A stretch of DNA of 15,812 nucleotides, from the NCBI GenBank assembly GCA_023231265.1, contig JALNVT010000038.1, positions 1 to 15,812 on the forward strand, given 5' to 3'. Source of the stretch: Sphaerochaetaceae bacterium. Lineage in GTDB: Bacteria; Spirochaetota; Spirochaetia; Sphaerochaetales; Sphaerochaetaceae. Position numbers and translations under genes: made by a program. The notes beneath the pieces were generated by a model. It saw nothing but the letters and a program-made list of their open reading frames with translations. It had not been told where the DNA came from and ran no database searches. Shown here piece after piece: positions 7,397 through 13,633 of this stretch; positions within the stretch are counted from its first letter, which is position 1, and every line of letters begins with the position of its first letter.

Positions 7397-7795
7397 TTAT
7401 ATATTTCTCTGTGACTCAATAAAACGATTTATGTCATCATCACTGAAACGTCCTACTGTGCAGCAGTAATAGTTTCTTGTCCAAAGAGTTGGAAGCCTAG
7501 ATTTTAAAGACGGAAATTCAATCCTCATTGCATGGGATGTGTAGCTCTTTAATTGTTGAATTAAAAAATGTGGGCTATCTTCTGGTCTGGCTCTTACCAA
7601 AAGATGAACACAATCTGGCATGATTTCATATGATACTATTTCAAGATCTATTGTCTTGGCTTTCTCATCTAAAAGCTCTTTCAATCTCACTGCAACATCA
7701 TCAACAAGAACCTCTCGTTGATATTTTGGACACCATAGAAGATGATAGTACAAACTGGTAACAGTTGATTCACTGGATTTCCATCGTTTTGTCAT
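7397..7795 (-). CDS. tnpA: IS200/IS605-family Y1 transposase homologue with altered catalytic residues
   Basis: A 132-residue protein with the Y1 transposase (TnpA, HUH nuclease) fold: WCPKYQREVL at 21-30, EIMPDCVHLLV at 57-67, LKSRLPTLWTRNYYCCTVG at 97-115, and a final helix with INRFIESQRN at 122-131. Active relatives carry PDHVHLLV, with two metal-binding histidines, and a nucleophilic tyrosine in a YIExQ motif. Here the first histidine is C62 (TGT codon) and the tyrosine position is F125 (TTT codon), so strand cleavage should be lost if I align it correctly. The frame is otherwise intact and full length, with AAGGA eight bases before the ATG. No TnpB and no certain element ends are present. 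It sits alone between terminators of a plus-strand and a minus-strand operon. It could be a decaying insertion sequence or a retained DNA-binding derivative. Confidence 0.85.
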   Translation of the reverse strand: MTKRWKSSESTVTSLYYHLLWCPKYQREVLVDDVAVRLKELLDEKAKTIDLEIVSYEIMPDCVHLLVRARPEDSPHFLIQQLKSYTSHAMRIEFPSLKSRLPTLWTRNYYCCTVGRFSDDDINRFIESQRNI

Positions 7796-7840
7796 TGTTT
7801 ATTCCTTGTTTATTATTTTATCATACATATGAATTTGAAT

Positions 7841-7878
7841 AAATAAAAAAGCTACCAACTTTTTACAGTCGATAGCTT
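7841..7878 (-). terminator. Rho-independent terminator of the ModE-like/ABC operon
   Basis: Read on the minus strand, arms 7868-7878 and 7849-7859 form an 11-pair stem with two G-U pairs and an eight-base loop, followed by a T-rich tract (complement of 7841-7850). It lies 20 bases after the binding-protein stop codon and isolates this operon from the transposase gene. Confidence 0.85.
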
Positions 7879-7897
7879 AATGAGATTTTTTATGATA

Positions 7898-8971
7898 TTA
7901 ATTAGTGGAACCTTGCATAATTTCATCTAATGTAGAATCATCAAGATTTGTTTTATAGAAAAGTTTGTAGAAAGTCTTAGCTTCCTCTCTTATATCAAAA
8001 TCAAAGTACTGAGGATAAACTAAATTACCCAACCAGTTTATACCTAAAATTCTGTTTAAAGAAGGTGGATTATCAATCCATGAGAAAGGACCTTCTGGAA
8101 TCAAGTAAACTCTGTTGTTCTTTACAGCATCAAGCTCACTGAAAGCACTGTCCTCTGCCATAAACTCATCATAACCACCGTCATGGCTCAAGATTATGAT
8201 ATCAGGATTCCAAATAAGTAGCTGTTCTGGACTCACTTGAATATTGTTTCCAGTTCCTTCTACTACATTGATGAGTCCTGCCAGTCTCATTGTCTGAGTC
8301 CTAAATGAACCTCGAGGGTATGATGTCAGTCCATCTGTACCAGTTCCAAAATAAATACTTACTTTATCTTCATCTGCTACATTTTGAGTTGCTTGTTCTG
8401 CACGTGAGATTGTGGTCTCGCTGTATTCTGCTTTTGCTTCACCTTCTTCTTCCATATTGAATAGTTCGCCAAGTTTTCTGTAAGTTGTACCCATATCATC
8501 AAGATATGCTTCAATGAAAACTACAGGAATTCCAAGATTGTCTTGAAGCTCATCAAGTTGAGCAATCATATCATCCTTACTTCCTTTAATCTCACCAACA
8601 TCAACAACAACTTGAGGATCTGCTACCATAACAGCTTCCATGTTTAAGTTTGCCTTTGCACCATAGAAGGCACCAAAAACAGGTCTCTCCAATACTTCTT
8701 TGTCAAAGAATTTATAAAGTTTCTCTGATGGTCTTGTGCCCCAACCAACCATTTTCTTTGGAGCCATTGAGTACAGTGCAATCTGTGCCATATTTCCTGA
8801 AGGAGCCACTCTTTCTATATCAACAGGTAATGTTGTGGTTCTACCAAGTGAATCTGTGAAGCTTCTTGTCTGTTGCACCTCAATCTGTGCAGGAGCCTCT
8901 TGTCTACCTTGGGCACTCAGCCCCGCCATCATCAGCATCATGAATGCCAATACAATTCTTATTTTTTTCAT
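7898..8971 (-). CDS. Periplasmic substrate-binding protein, FecB/BtuF/MolA type
   Basis: A 357-residue class III (FecB/BtuF-like) solute-binding protein for the FecCD-type transporter encoded upstream. The N-terminus MKKIRIVLAF plus a hydrophobic stretch ending at A20 is a Sec signal. There is no lipobox cysteine, and the mature end begins QGRQE. FTDSLGRTTTLPV (38-50) is the usual opening of this family, and LLIWNPDIIILS in the C-terminal lobe is its counterpart. Known ligands of the family include ferric siderophores, haem, cobalamin and, for MolA, molybdate or tungstate; the sequence does not decide. GAGGA (complement of 8980-8984) lies eight bases before the ATG. It is last in a five-gene operon, 17 bases after the methyltransferase gene, and a strong terminator follows. 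The ModE-like gene in the operon favours an oxyanion ligand (inference). Confidence 0.87.
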   Translation of the reverse strand: MKKIRIVLAFMMLMMAGLSAQGRQEAPAQIEVQQTRSFTDSLGRTTTLPVDIERVAPSGNMAQIALYSMAPKKMVGWGTRPSEKLYKFFDKEVLERPVFGAFYGAKANLNMEAVMVADPQVVVDVGEIKGSKDDMIAQLDELQDNLGIPVVFIEAYLDDMGTTYRKLGELFNMEEEGEAKAEYSETTISRAEQATQNVADEDKVSIYFGTGTDGLTSYPRGSFRTQTMRLAGLINVVEGTGNNIQVSPEQLLIWNPDIIILSHDGGYDEFMAEDSAFSELDAVKNNRVYLIPEGPFSWIDNPPSLNRILGINWLGNLVYPQYFDFDIREEAKTFYKLFYKTNLDDSTLDEIMQGSTN

Positions 8972-8988
8972 CTAAAAATTCCTCTTTA

Positions 8989-9651
8989 TTAAATTTTTTC
9001 AATTATAAATATTGATATTTGTTTGTTGTTTTTATAAATACAGTGATCACCTCTATCGATGATGCACTCCCTCATCTTCTGTTTTGTTGATTTGCTTTTA
9101 AATCCATAGTATGTCTCTATAAATTTCTCAACATCATCCTTCTTCAGTGGCTGACTGAAATCAATCTCTCTGTGAAAGTGTTTGAATTCAGCACCTCTAT
9201 CATTGAGATATTTTATAAGAGTGTCGTTAGAATCATGATTCTCATTTCTTACATAAATAATCTTCTTCTTGCAAAGTGAGGAAAGTCTTTCTAAATTATC
9301 TTCAATCTCCATTCTTGAGAAGAAAGAGAGAAGCAGATAATCACATGGCTCTCTATTCAATTCTAGGTACTCTTCAAATGTCATGTTGAACAGAATTTGA
9401 TTCTCTTTTTTTGTTTCAACCAGATAATTAAAAGCATATTTATTGGGTTCAACCAAAATCATTTGTCTGCAATGATCTCTTATATATTGATCTAGCCTAC
9501 CCAAACCGGCTCCTACATCAATTACGGTACTGTTGTTATCCAATATAGGAGAGATCAAAGATGCAAGGTTCTCATGAAACTTGCTGTATTTAGATGATGT
9601 TTCAAACCATCCTATGTTCTCTTCATTCCATTCAAACAATTTATTTTGCAT
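8989..9651 (-). CDS. Class I SAM-dependent methyltransferase within a metal-type ABC operon
   Basis: A 220-residue cytoplasmic protein with a Rossmann-type methyltransferase core: motif I VIDVGAGLGRL at 43-53, the acidic residue at the end of strand 2 (ILVEPN, E68), and a CDYLLLSF strand at 103-110 as motif IV. The N-terminal WNEENIGWFETSSKY and the basic C-terminal part (residues 185-210) match no family I recognise, so the acceptor is unknown. The start overlaps the ATPase gene by 11 bases. The only purine-rich sequence, AAGG, directly abuts the ATG, so translation is probably coupled to the ATPase gene. Its position between ATPase and binding protein implies a role in the transport process, such as modifying a metal ligand, the imported complex or a metallophore. 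It could also be a passenger gene. Confidence 0.8.
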   Translation of the reverse strand: MQNKLFEWNEENIGWFETSSKYSKFHENLASLISPILDNNSTVIDVGAGLGRLDQYIRDHCRQMILVEPNKYAFNYLVETKKENQILFNMTFEEYLELNREPCDYLLLSFFSRMEIEDNLERLSSLCKKKIIYVRNENHDSNDTLIKYLNDRGAEFKHFHREIDFSQPLKKDDVEKFIETYYGFKSKSTKQKMRECIIDRGDHCIYKNNKQISIFIIEKI

Positions 9652-10423
9652 CCTTATTTTCTAATGTTGGAAAGCATATCTTTCTTCCATTCTTTTCTAT
9701 TATATCTATTGGAATATCATAGATTGTCTTTAAGTTCTCACTTGTCATCACATCATCTGTATTTCCGTGGGCAAGAATTTTGTTATCATTTAAAAACATA
9801 ACTTTATCACTGAACCAAAGAGCTTGCTCTGGATTATGTGTTGAAAGTATTATTGAATACCCCATATCCTTAAGAGATGATATAGTATTCATAACCTTAA
9901 ATTGATTTCCATAATCAAGATTTGCTGTTGGTTCATCTAAAATCAAAATATGAGAGCCCTGCGCTATAGCACGAGCCAATATCACAAGCTGTCGCTCGCC
10001 TCCACTTATTGATGATGCCAATTTATGGGATAGGTGAGATATGTTGAATCTCTCCAATGCTTCCATAGCAATTCGCTTTTCTCTTTTCTTAGGAGAGCCC
10101 AATGAATCTATTCTGCATGTTGTGCCCATCAAAACAGTGTCAAATACAGTGTAATCGAATGTGTTTGAGGAATACTGTGGAATGTATGCAATCTCTCGAG
10201 CAAGCAGCTTCCTTGAATAGGTCTCAAGTTTTTTATCTTCTATTAGAATCTCTCCACTTTCTTTCTTTAAAAAACCAAGCAGAAGTTTGAATAATGTAGA
10301 TTTTCCAGCTCCATTCTTTCCAAGTAGGCATAGAAACTCACCTTCATTTAGAGAGAAAGATACATCATCAAGTACTTTATGATCTTTATAAGCAAAACTT
10401 AAATTTTTAACATCCAGTCTCAT
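9641..10423 (-). CDS. ABC transporter ATPase, FecE/BtuD type
   Basis: A 260-residue ATP-binding subunit that drives the FecCD-type importer. Walker A GKNGAGKST lies at 35-43, the Q-loop glutamine at Q83, the signature SISGGERQ at 138-145, Walker B ILILDEP at 159-165 with the D-loop ANLD after it, and the switch histidine H196 in STHNPEQ. All motifs are intact and the length is typical of the iron-siderophore/cobalamin subfamily. The start codon overlaps the permease stop by one base (TAATG), and a strong AGGGAGG site precedes it. The far end overlaps the methyltransferase gene by 11 bases. Confidence 0.95.
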   Translation of the reverse strand: MRLDVKNLSFAYKDHKVLDDVSFSLNEGEFLCLLGKNGAGKSTLFKLLLGFLKKESGEILIEDKKLETYSRKLLAREIAYIPQYSSNTFDYTVFDTVLMGTTCRIDSLGSPKKREKRIAMEALERFNISHLSHKLASSISGGERQLVILARAIAQGSHILILDEPTANLDYGNQFKVMNTISSLKDMGYSIILSTHNPEQALWFSDKVMFLNDNKILAHGNTDDVMTSENLKTIYDIPIDIIEKNGRKICFPTLENKDAK

Positions 10424-11469
10424 TATTTCTTTCCCTCCCTTATCATCAAATAGAGGAAGAAAGGAGCACCAATGAAACTTGTTAGGATACCAAGTGGAAT
10501 CTCTCCTGTAGTCACTGTTCTAGATAATGTATCAACAAGCATCAAAAAACTTGAACCCATCAATATTGAAATTGGAACAGAATGACGATAATCGCAACCA
10601 ACAATCATGCGGGTAAAATGTGGTATGACAAGTCCAACCCAACCAATATGACCCGATACACCAACACAGGCTGCTGTCATCAATGTAGAGCCAAAAATGA
10701 CGACCTTTCTTAGAAGTATGGTGTTGATACCAAGACTCATTGCTTCATCTTCATCAAGAGTCAATAGATTCAATTTCCATCTCAAGAGAATTATTGGAAG
10801 TAGACCAATGATGATTGGAATTATCAGGAATTTTATATCACTCATCTTTACAGATGCCAATGATCCCATGAGCCAGTAGGTAATGGCAGGAAGAGCATCA
10901 TCTGTATCTGCTACAAGTTTTACGAAGGACGTTCCAGATGTGAAAATACTGGAAATCATTATTCCTCCAAGAATCAAGCCAAGAGTCTTTTGGTTCATAA
11001 GTTTTCCACTTATGAATGTAACAAGAATAACTGCAACAAGACCACATATAAAACTTAAAGCACTTGTGCTGAAATATGAGAGTCCCAATAGAATTCCAAG
11101 AGAGGCACCGAAACCTGCACCTGCACTTGTTCCAAGTACATCAGGAGATACCATTGGATTTTTGAACATTCCTTGATAAGCAAGGCCTGAAACACTCAAT
11201 GCACCCCCAATAATAGCTGAAGAGAGGATTCTGGGCATTCTAATTTTAAATATTACATTTTCAACTGTTGATGGCCATGTAGGTTCTATATAGAATATTT
11301 TTGATAGCAGTACTTTTATCAATGTTATTGGTTTGATTGGATATCTTCCAACAAAGAATGACAGAAAGAATATGAATATAAATAGAATTATAAAACCTGC
11401 AAGAAGGGTCACTGGATGATCTGGATCATGTCTGAAATCAACGCTTGTTCTCGATTTATCGTTACTCAT
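10423..11469 (-). CDS. FecCD-family ABC permease
   Basis: A 348-residue membrane permease of the FecCD/BtuC type, expected to form a homodimeric channel of 20 helices in the cytoplasmic membrane. Family landmarks are RMPR at 77-80, GALSVSGLAYQGMFKNPMVSPDVLG at 89-113, the cytoplasmic coupling region near LLTLDEDEAMSLGI (235-248), and GHIGWVGLVIPHFTRMIVG at 273-291. The open frame runs up to 11718, but the extra 83 codons lie inside the ModE-like gene and are not hydrophobic. I therefore chose the ATG at 11467-11469, with GAGGA six bases upstream; it overlaps the regulator stop by eight bases. MolB of the molybdate transporter belongs to the same family, as do siderophore and cobalamin permeases. 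Confidence 0.93.
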   Translation of the reverse strand: MSNDKSRTSVDFRHDPDHPVTLLAGFIILFIFIFFLSFFVGRYPIKPITLIKVLLSKIFYIEPTWPSTVENVIFKIRMPRILSSAIIGGALSVSGLAYQGMFKNPMVSPDVLGTSAGAGFGASLGILLGLSYFSTSALSFICGLVAVILVTFISGKLMNQKTLGLILGGIMISSIFTSGTSFVKLVADTDDALPAITYWLMGSLASVKMSDIKFLIIPIIIGLLPIILLRWKLNLLTLDEDEAMSLGINTILLRKVVIFGSTLMTAACVGVSGHIGWVGLVIPHFTRMIVGCDYRHSVPISILMGSSFLMLVDTLSRTVTTGEIPLGILTSFIGAPFFLYLMIREGKK

Positions 11470-11869
11470 CAAAATCCTCTTCTTGTTCAGATAAAAAGAA
11501 TTCAAAACGCTGTTTTGAATATTCCTGTACATCTCTTTCATATTGTCTGAAACTGACAAGCAGTTTCTTTCCATAAGGGGTAAGAACAGTGAGTCCACCA
11601 TTGTTTCCACCTTTTTGAGTGAGAACTGCATCATGGTTGGTTGCTGCTTTGATCTTCTGTAATATCTTCCAGCCTTTTGAATAGGACATACCCATTGATT
11701 TACAAGCAAGAGATACACTCTGCTTCTCTTCTATCAATTCAAGCAATCTTGCTGCACCTGGTCCAAAATATGGAATTGTAGTTATAAATCTTACTCTTAT
11801 GTCCTGTTTTAATTCTTTTTCAATTTCTTTATCTGGTAATGGAATTTTGACTGTATTTTTTGAATCCAT
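11462..11869 (-). CDS. ModE-like winged helix-turn-helix protein without a molybdate-binding domain
   Basis: A 135-residue DNA-binding protein matching the N-terminal domain of ModE. A helix-turn-helix covers roughly 51-70 (SVSLACKSMGMSYSKGWKIL), and the wing follows as QKGGNNGGLTVLTPYG at 85-100, which is the most characteristic ModE element. The last 25 residues are helical-looking and acidic, ending EQEEDFDE. There is no C-terminal TOBE/MopI molybdate-binding domain, so the effector, if any, is not obvious. AAGGA (complement of 11874-11878) lies four bases before the ATG. It is first in the operon and overlaps the permease gene by eight bases. Two palindromes upstream (11916-11932 and 11950-11967) are likely binding sites, so autoregulation together with the transporter genes is inferred. 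Confidence 0.87.
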   Translation of the reverse strand: MDSKNTVKIPLPDKEIEKELKQDIRVRFITTIPYFGPGAARLLELIEEKQSVSLACKSMGMSYSKGWKILQKIKAATNHDAVLTQKGGNNGGLTVLTPYGKKLLVSFRQYERDVQEYSKQRFEFFLSEQEEDFDE

Positions 11870-11915
11870 CTTTTCCTTCTGTTAAGTTTGTTTGTAAAAT
11901 TTGAATTAGTAGCGA

Positions 11916-11932
11916 TTGTTTTTATAAAACAA
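11916..11932. promoter_or_regulatory. Palindrome upstream of ModE-like gene, proximal copy
   Basis: TTGTTTT-TAT-AAAACAA: seven-base perfect arms around three bases, flanked by CGA on the left and CTCG on the right. It resembles the palindrome at 11950-11967 (shared TGTTTTT...AAAACA) and lies near the predicted transcription start on the minus strand. Confidence 0.55.
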
Positions 11933-11940
11933 CTCGATTG

Positions 11941-11969
11941 ATAATACCATATGTTTTTAAAAACATAAA
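11941..11969 (-). promoter_or_regulatory. Possible promoter of the ModE-like operon
   Basis: On the minus strand, TATTAT (complement of 11941-11946) as -10 and a weak TTTATG (complement of 11964-11969) as -35 with a 17-base spacer. The palindrome at 11950-11967 would fall in the spacer and the one at 11916-11932 just after the start point. The -10 is good, the -35 poor. Confidence 0.35.
11950..11967. promoter_or_regulatory. Palindrome upstream of ModE-like gene, distal copy
   Basis: TATGTTTTTAAAAACATA, a perfect 18 bp palindrome about 80 bases upstream of the ModE-like start. It is related to the copy at 11916-11932, with centres about 34 bp apart. A binding site for the ModE-like protein is the simplest reading, although it does not match the E. 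coli ModE box closely. Confidence 0.6.
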
Positions 11970-12106
11970 GGAAAATTTTATGTTATATGCGATTATTTTT
12001 TTTAAAAGATGATGGATTTACTAAAATATGTGTATTTTTATTACATATAAAGAGAAAATTAGGAAACTTCATATTCAACTGATTGATTCAATTTTTAAAA
12101 TAAATC

Positions 12107-12134
12107 TTGACATATAATTTTATGATGTTATCCT
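12107..12134 (+). promoter_or_regulatory. Promoter of the sugar ABC/sulfatase operon
   Basis: A perfect TTGACA (12107-12112), a 16-base spacer and TATCCT (12129-12134). The start point would fall near 12141, immediately before the operator at 12144-12163. It predicts a leader of about 140 bases. Confidence 0.5.
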
Positions 12135-12143
12135 AAAAGGGAG

Positions 12144-12163
12144 TTATACATACCTGTGTATAA
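12144..12163. promoter_or_regulatory. Operator 1 of the sugar ABC operon
   Basis: TTATACATACCTGTGTATAA: arms TTATACA and TGTATAA around six bases. It is repeated with few changes at 12209-12228 and lies over the predicted transcription start. The regulator is not in the window and its family cannot be told; there is no central CG as in LacI sites. Confidence 0.65.
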
Positions 12164-12208
12164 TAGAACCTGGTTATTTTTTTTAAAGCAGTGGAGGTGT
12201 TTATATTA

Positions 12209-12228
12209 TTGTACACTCGTGTGTATAA
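12209..12228. promoter_or_regulatory. Operator 2 of the sugar ABC operon
   Basis: TTGTACACTCGTGTGTATAA, an inverted repeat with one mismatch (TTrTACAC-N4-GTGTATAA). It matches operator 1 at 16 of 20 positions and lies exactly 65 bp downstream of it, 54 bases before the start codon. Confidence 0.65.
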
Positions 12229-12282
12229 ATATGATATTTGCTTTAATAAAATCATTCATAAAAACAAAAGGAGTTTGAAATT

Positions 12283-13569
12283 ATGAAAAAATTATTGACT
12301 GCAGTTCTTATTGCTGCAATTGGAATTGGTAGTATTTTTGCCAATGGACAGAATGAAAAGACATCACAGACAGATAGCAAAGTAACCATTAAAGTTGCAA
12401 ACTATGCTTTACTGGAGAATGGTTATGAAGAGTATTGGAAAGGTATAAAAACTGGATTTGAAACTGAAAATCCTAATATTACAATTGAATGGGTCACTGC
12501 ACCTTACGGTGAGATTTCAAACCAAGTAATTAACATGGCTGGTGGTGGAGATAAAGTTGATTGTATCTTTGCTGAACTTGGTTGGATTCCTGGATTTGAA
12601 GATGCAGGTCTTGCTGCTCCTGTTGAGGATATATTACCTCAAGAATTTATTGATGATTTTTATCCAGATGTTATGAAATCATTTGAAATTGATGGTGTTG
12701 CATACGGAATTCCTCTGTACGTTTCTCCTTATGTACTGTATTACAACAGAACTTTATTCGAACAAGCGGGTCTTGATCCAAACACACCTCCAACTACATA
12801 TGAAGAGATGTTGGAAGATGCTAAGTCTCTATCAAAATTAAAGGATAGCAATGGAAATCCTGTTTATGCATTTGGTCAAACAACTGCATCTGTACCAGTA
12901 TCTGGATCAAGTATTCAAGGTATGATCTTTAACTTTGGAGGACATACTCTTGCAGCCGATGGTTCTTTAGATTGTGATAACCAAGGTTTCTATGATGCTT
13001 TTAGAATGTTAAAAGAACTTGATGAAAAAGGTTACAATCCACAGAATGCCAAGTTAAAAGATCTTCGTAACTTATTTGCTTTGGGTCAACTTGCAATGTA
13101 TTACGATCAATCTTGGGGTTTCAATGGTATTCAATCTATCAATCCAGATGCTAAATCATTCATCGCCAGTGCAGCTCCTTTAAAAGGTGGAAATGGAAAT
13201 GGTCAATCAAAACTTGAATCTCATTGTTTCGTATTGGTTGATAATGGAGAAGCAAGAGCTGATGCTACAAGTAAATTTGTTCAATATGTAATCAGTGAAA
13301 AAGGACTGTCCGATTATTTAGCAAATTTAACTCCTGCATATCCTGCAAGAAAGAGCATGGCTGATATAAGCGGTGTTGTAAACAACCCTGTATTGAAAGG
13401 AGCATCAGGCTCAGTTAGCAATGTAACTGCATCTCCAGCTATTGCCCAATTGAATGACTTGAACTTGGAACTATGTTCTTTAGCACAGGCTGTTACTGTT
13501 GGTAATGAAGATGTTGATGCTGCAATTGCTGATTTCAAAAAGGTCACAAATGCAAAGTTAAGCGACTAA
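12283..13569 (+). CDS. Sugar ABC transporter substrate-binding protein (CUT1 family)
   Basis: A 428-residue family 1 extracellular solute-binding protein. It has a Sec signal at residues 1-20 (MKKLLTAVLI, hydrophobic, ending IFA) and a mature start NGQNEK, with no lipobox cysteine. Features typical of sugar binders are GFETENPNITIEW at 53-65, an INMAGGGDKVD stretch near 83-93, GVAYGIPLYVSPYVLYYN around 138-155 with aromatic residues, and LFEQAGLDPNTPPTTYEEM just after. AAGGAG (12268-12273) is nine bases before the ATG. Two MalF/MalG-like permeases and a sulfatase follow on the same strand, so the ligand is probably an oligosaccharide, perhaps sulfated. The specific sugar cannot be read from the sequence. 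Confidence 0.92.
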   Translation: MKKLLTAVLIAAIGIGSIFANGQNEKTSQTDSKVTIKVANYALLENGYEEYWKGIKTGFETENPNITIEWVTAPYGEISNQVINMAGGGDKVDCIFAELGWIPGFEDAGLAAPVEDILPQEFIDDFYPDVMKSFEIDGVAYGIPLYVSPYVLYYNRTLFEQAGLDPNTPPTTYEEMLEDAKSLSKLKDSNGNPVYAFGQTTASVPVSGSSIQGMIFNFGGHTLAADGSLDCDNQGFYDAFRMLKELDEKGYNPQNAKLKDLRNLFALGQLAMYYDQSWGFNGIQSINPDAKSFIASAAPLKGGNGNGQSKLESHCFVLVDNGEARADATSKFVQYVISEKGLSDYLANLTPAYPARKSMADISGVVNNPVLKGASGSVSNVTASPAIAQLNDLNLELCSLAQAVTVGNEDVDAAIADFKKVTNAKLSD

Positions 13570-13585
13570 AAAAACTTAACTTATC

Positions 13586-13614
13586 AAACCCAAAGTCCAA
13601 AAAACTTTGGGTTT
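13586..13614 (+). repeat. Stem-loop between binding protein and permease genes
   Basis: A perfect 11-base stem (13586-13596 with 13604-13614, core AACCCAAAGT) and a seven-base loop, 16 bases after the stop codon and 19 before the permease start. No T-run follows, so partial termination or 3' protection is likelier than full stop. Such hairpins often let the binding protein be made in excess over the permeases. Confidence 0.75.
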
Positions 13615-13633
13615 CAAATTAAAGGGGAGAAAC

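Larger units (their letters stand above)
11870..12282. other. Divergent regulatory region between ModE-like operon and sugar ABC operon
   Basis: About 410 bases without a gene, between two divergently transcribed operons. The left part holds two related palindromes facing the ModE-like gene. The middle (about 11970-12105) is AT-rich with nothing I can name. The right part holds a TTGACA promoter and a different pair of inverted-repeat operators facing the sugar operon. Confidence 0.65.

Noticed and set aside
11470..11718. 83-codon N-terminal extension of the FecCD permease
   Set aside because: It lies wholly inside the ModE-like gene in another frame, is not membrane-like, and the ATG at 11467-11469 has a good ribosome site.
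13607..13633. TTG start nine codons upstream for the MalF-like permease
   Set aside because: It lies within a perfect hairpin and has no ribosome site; the GTG at 13634 follows AGGGGAG.
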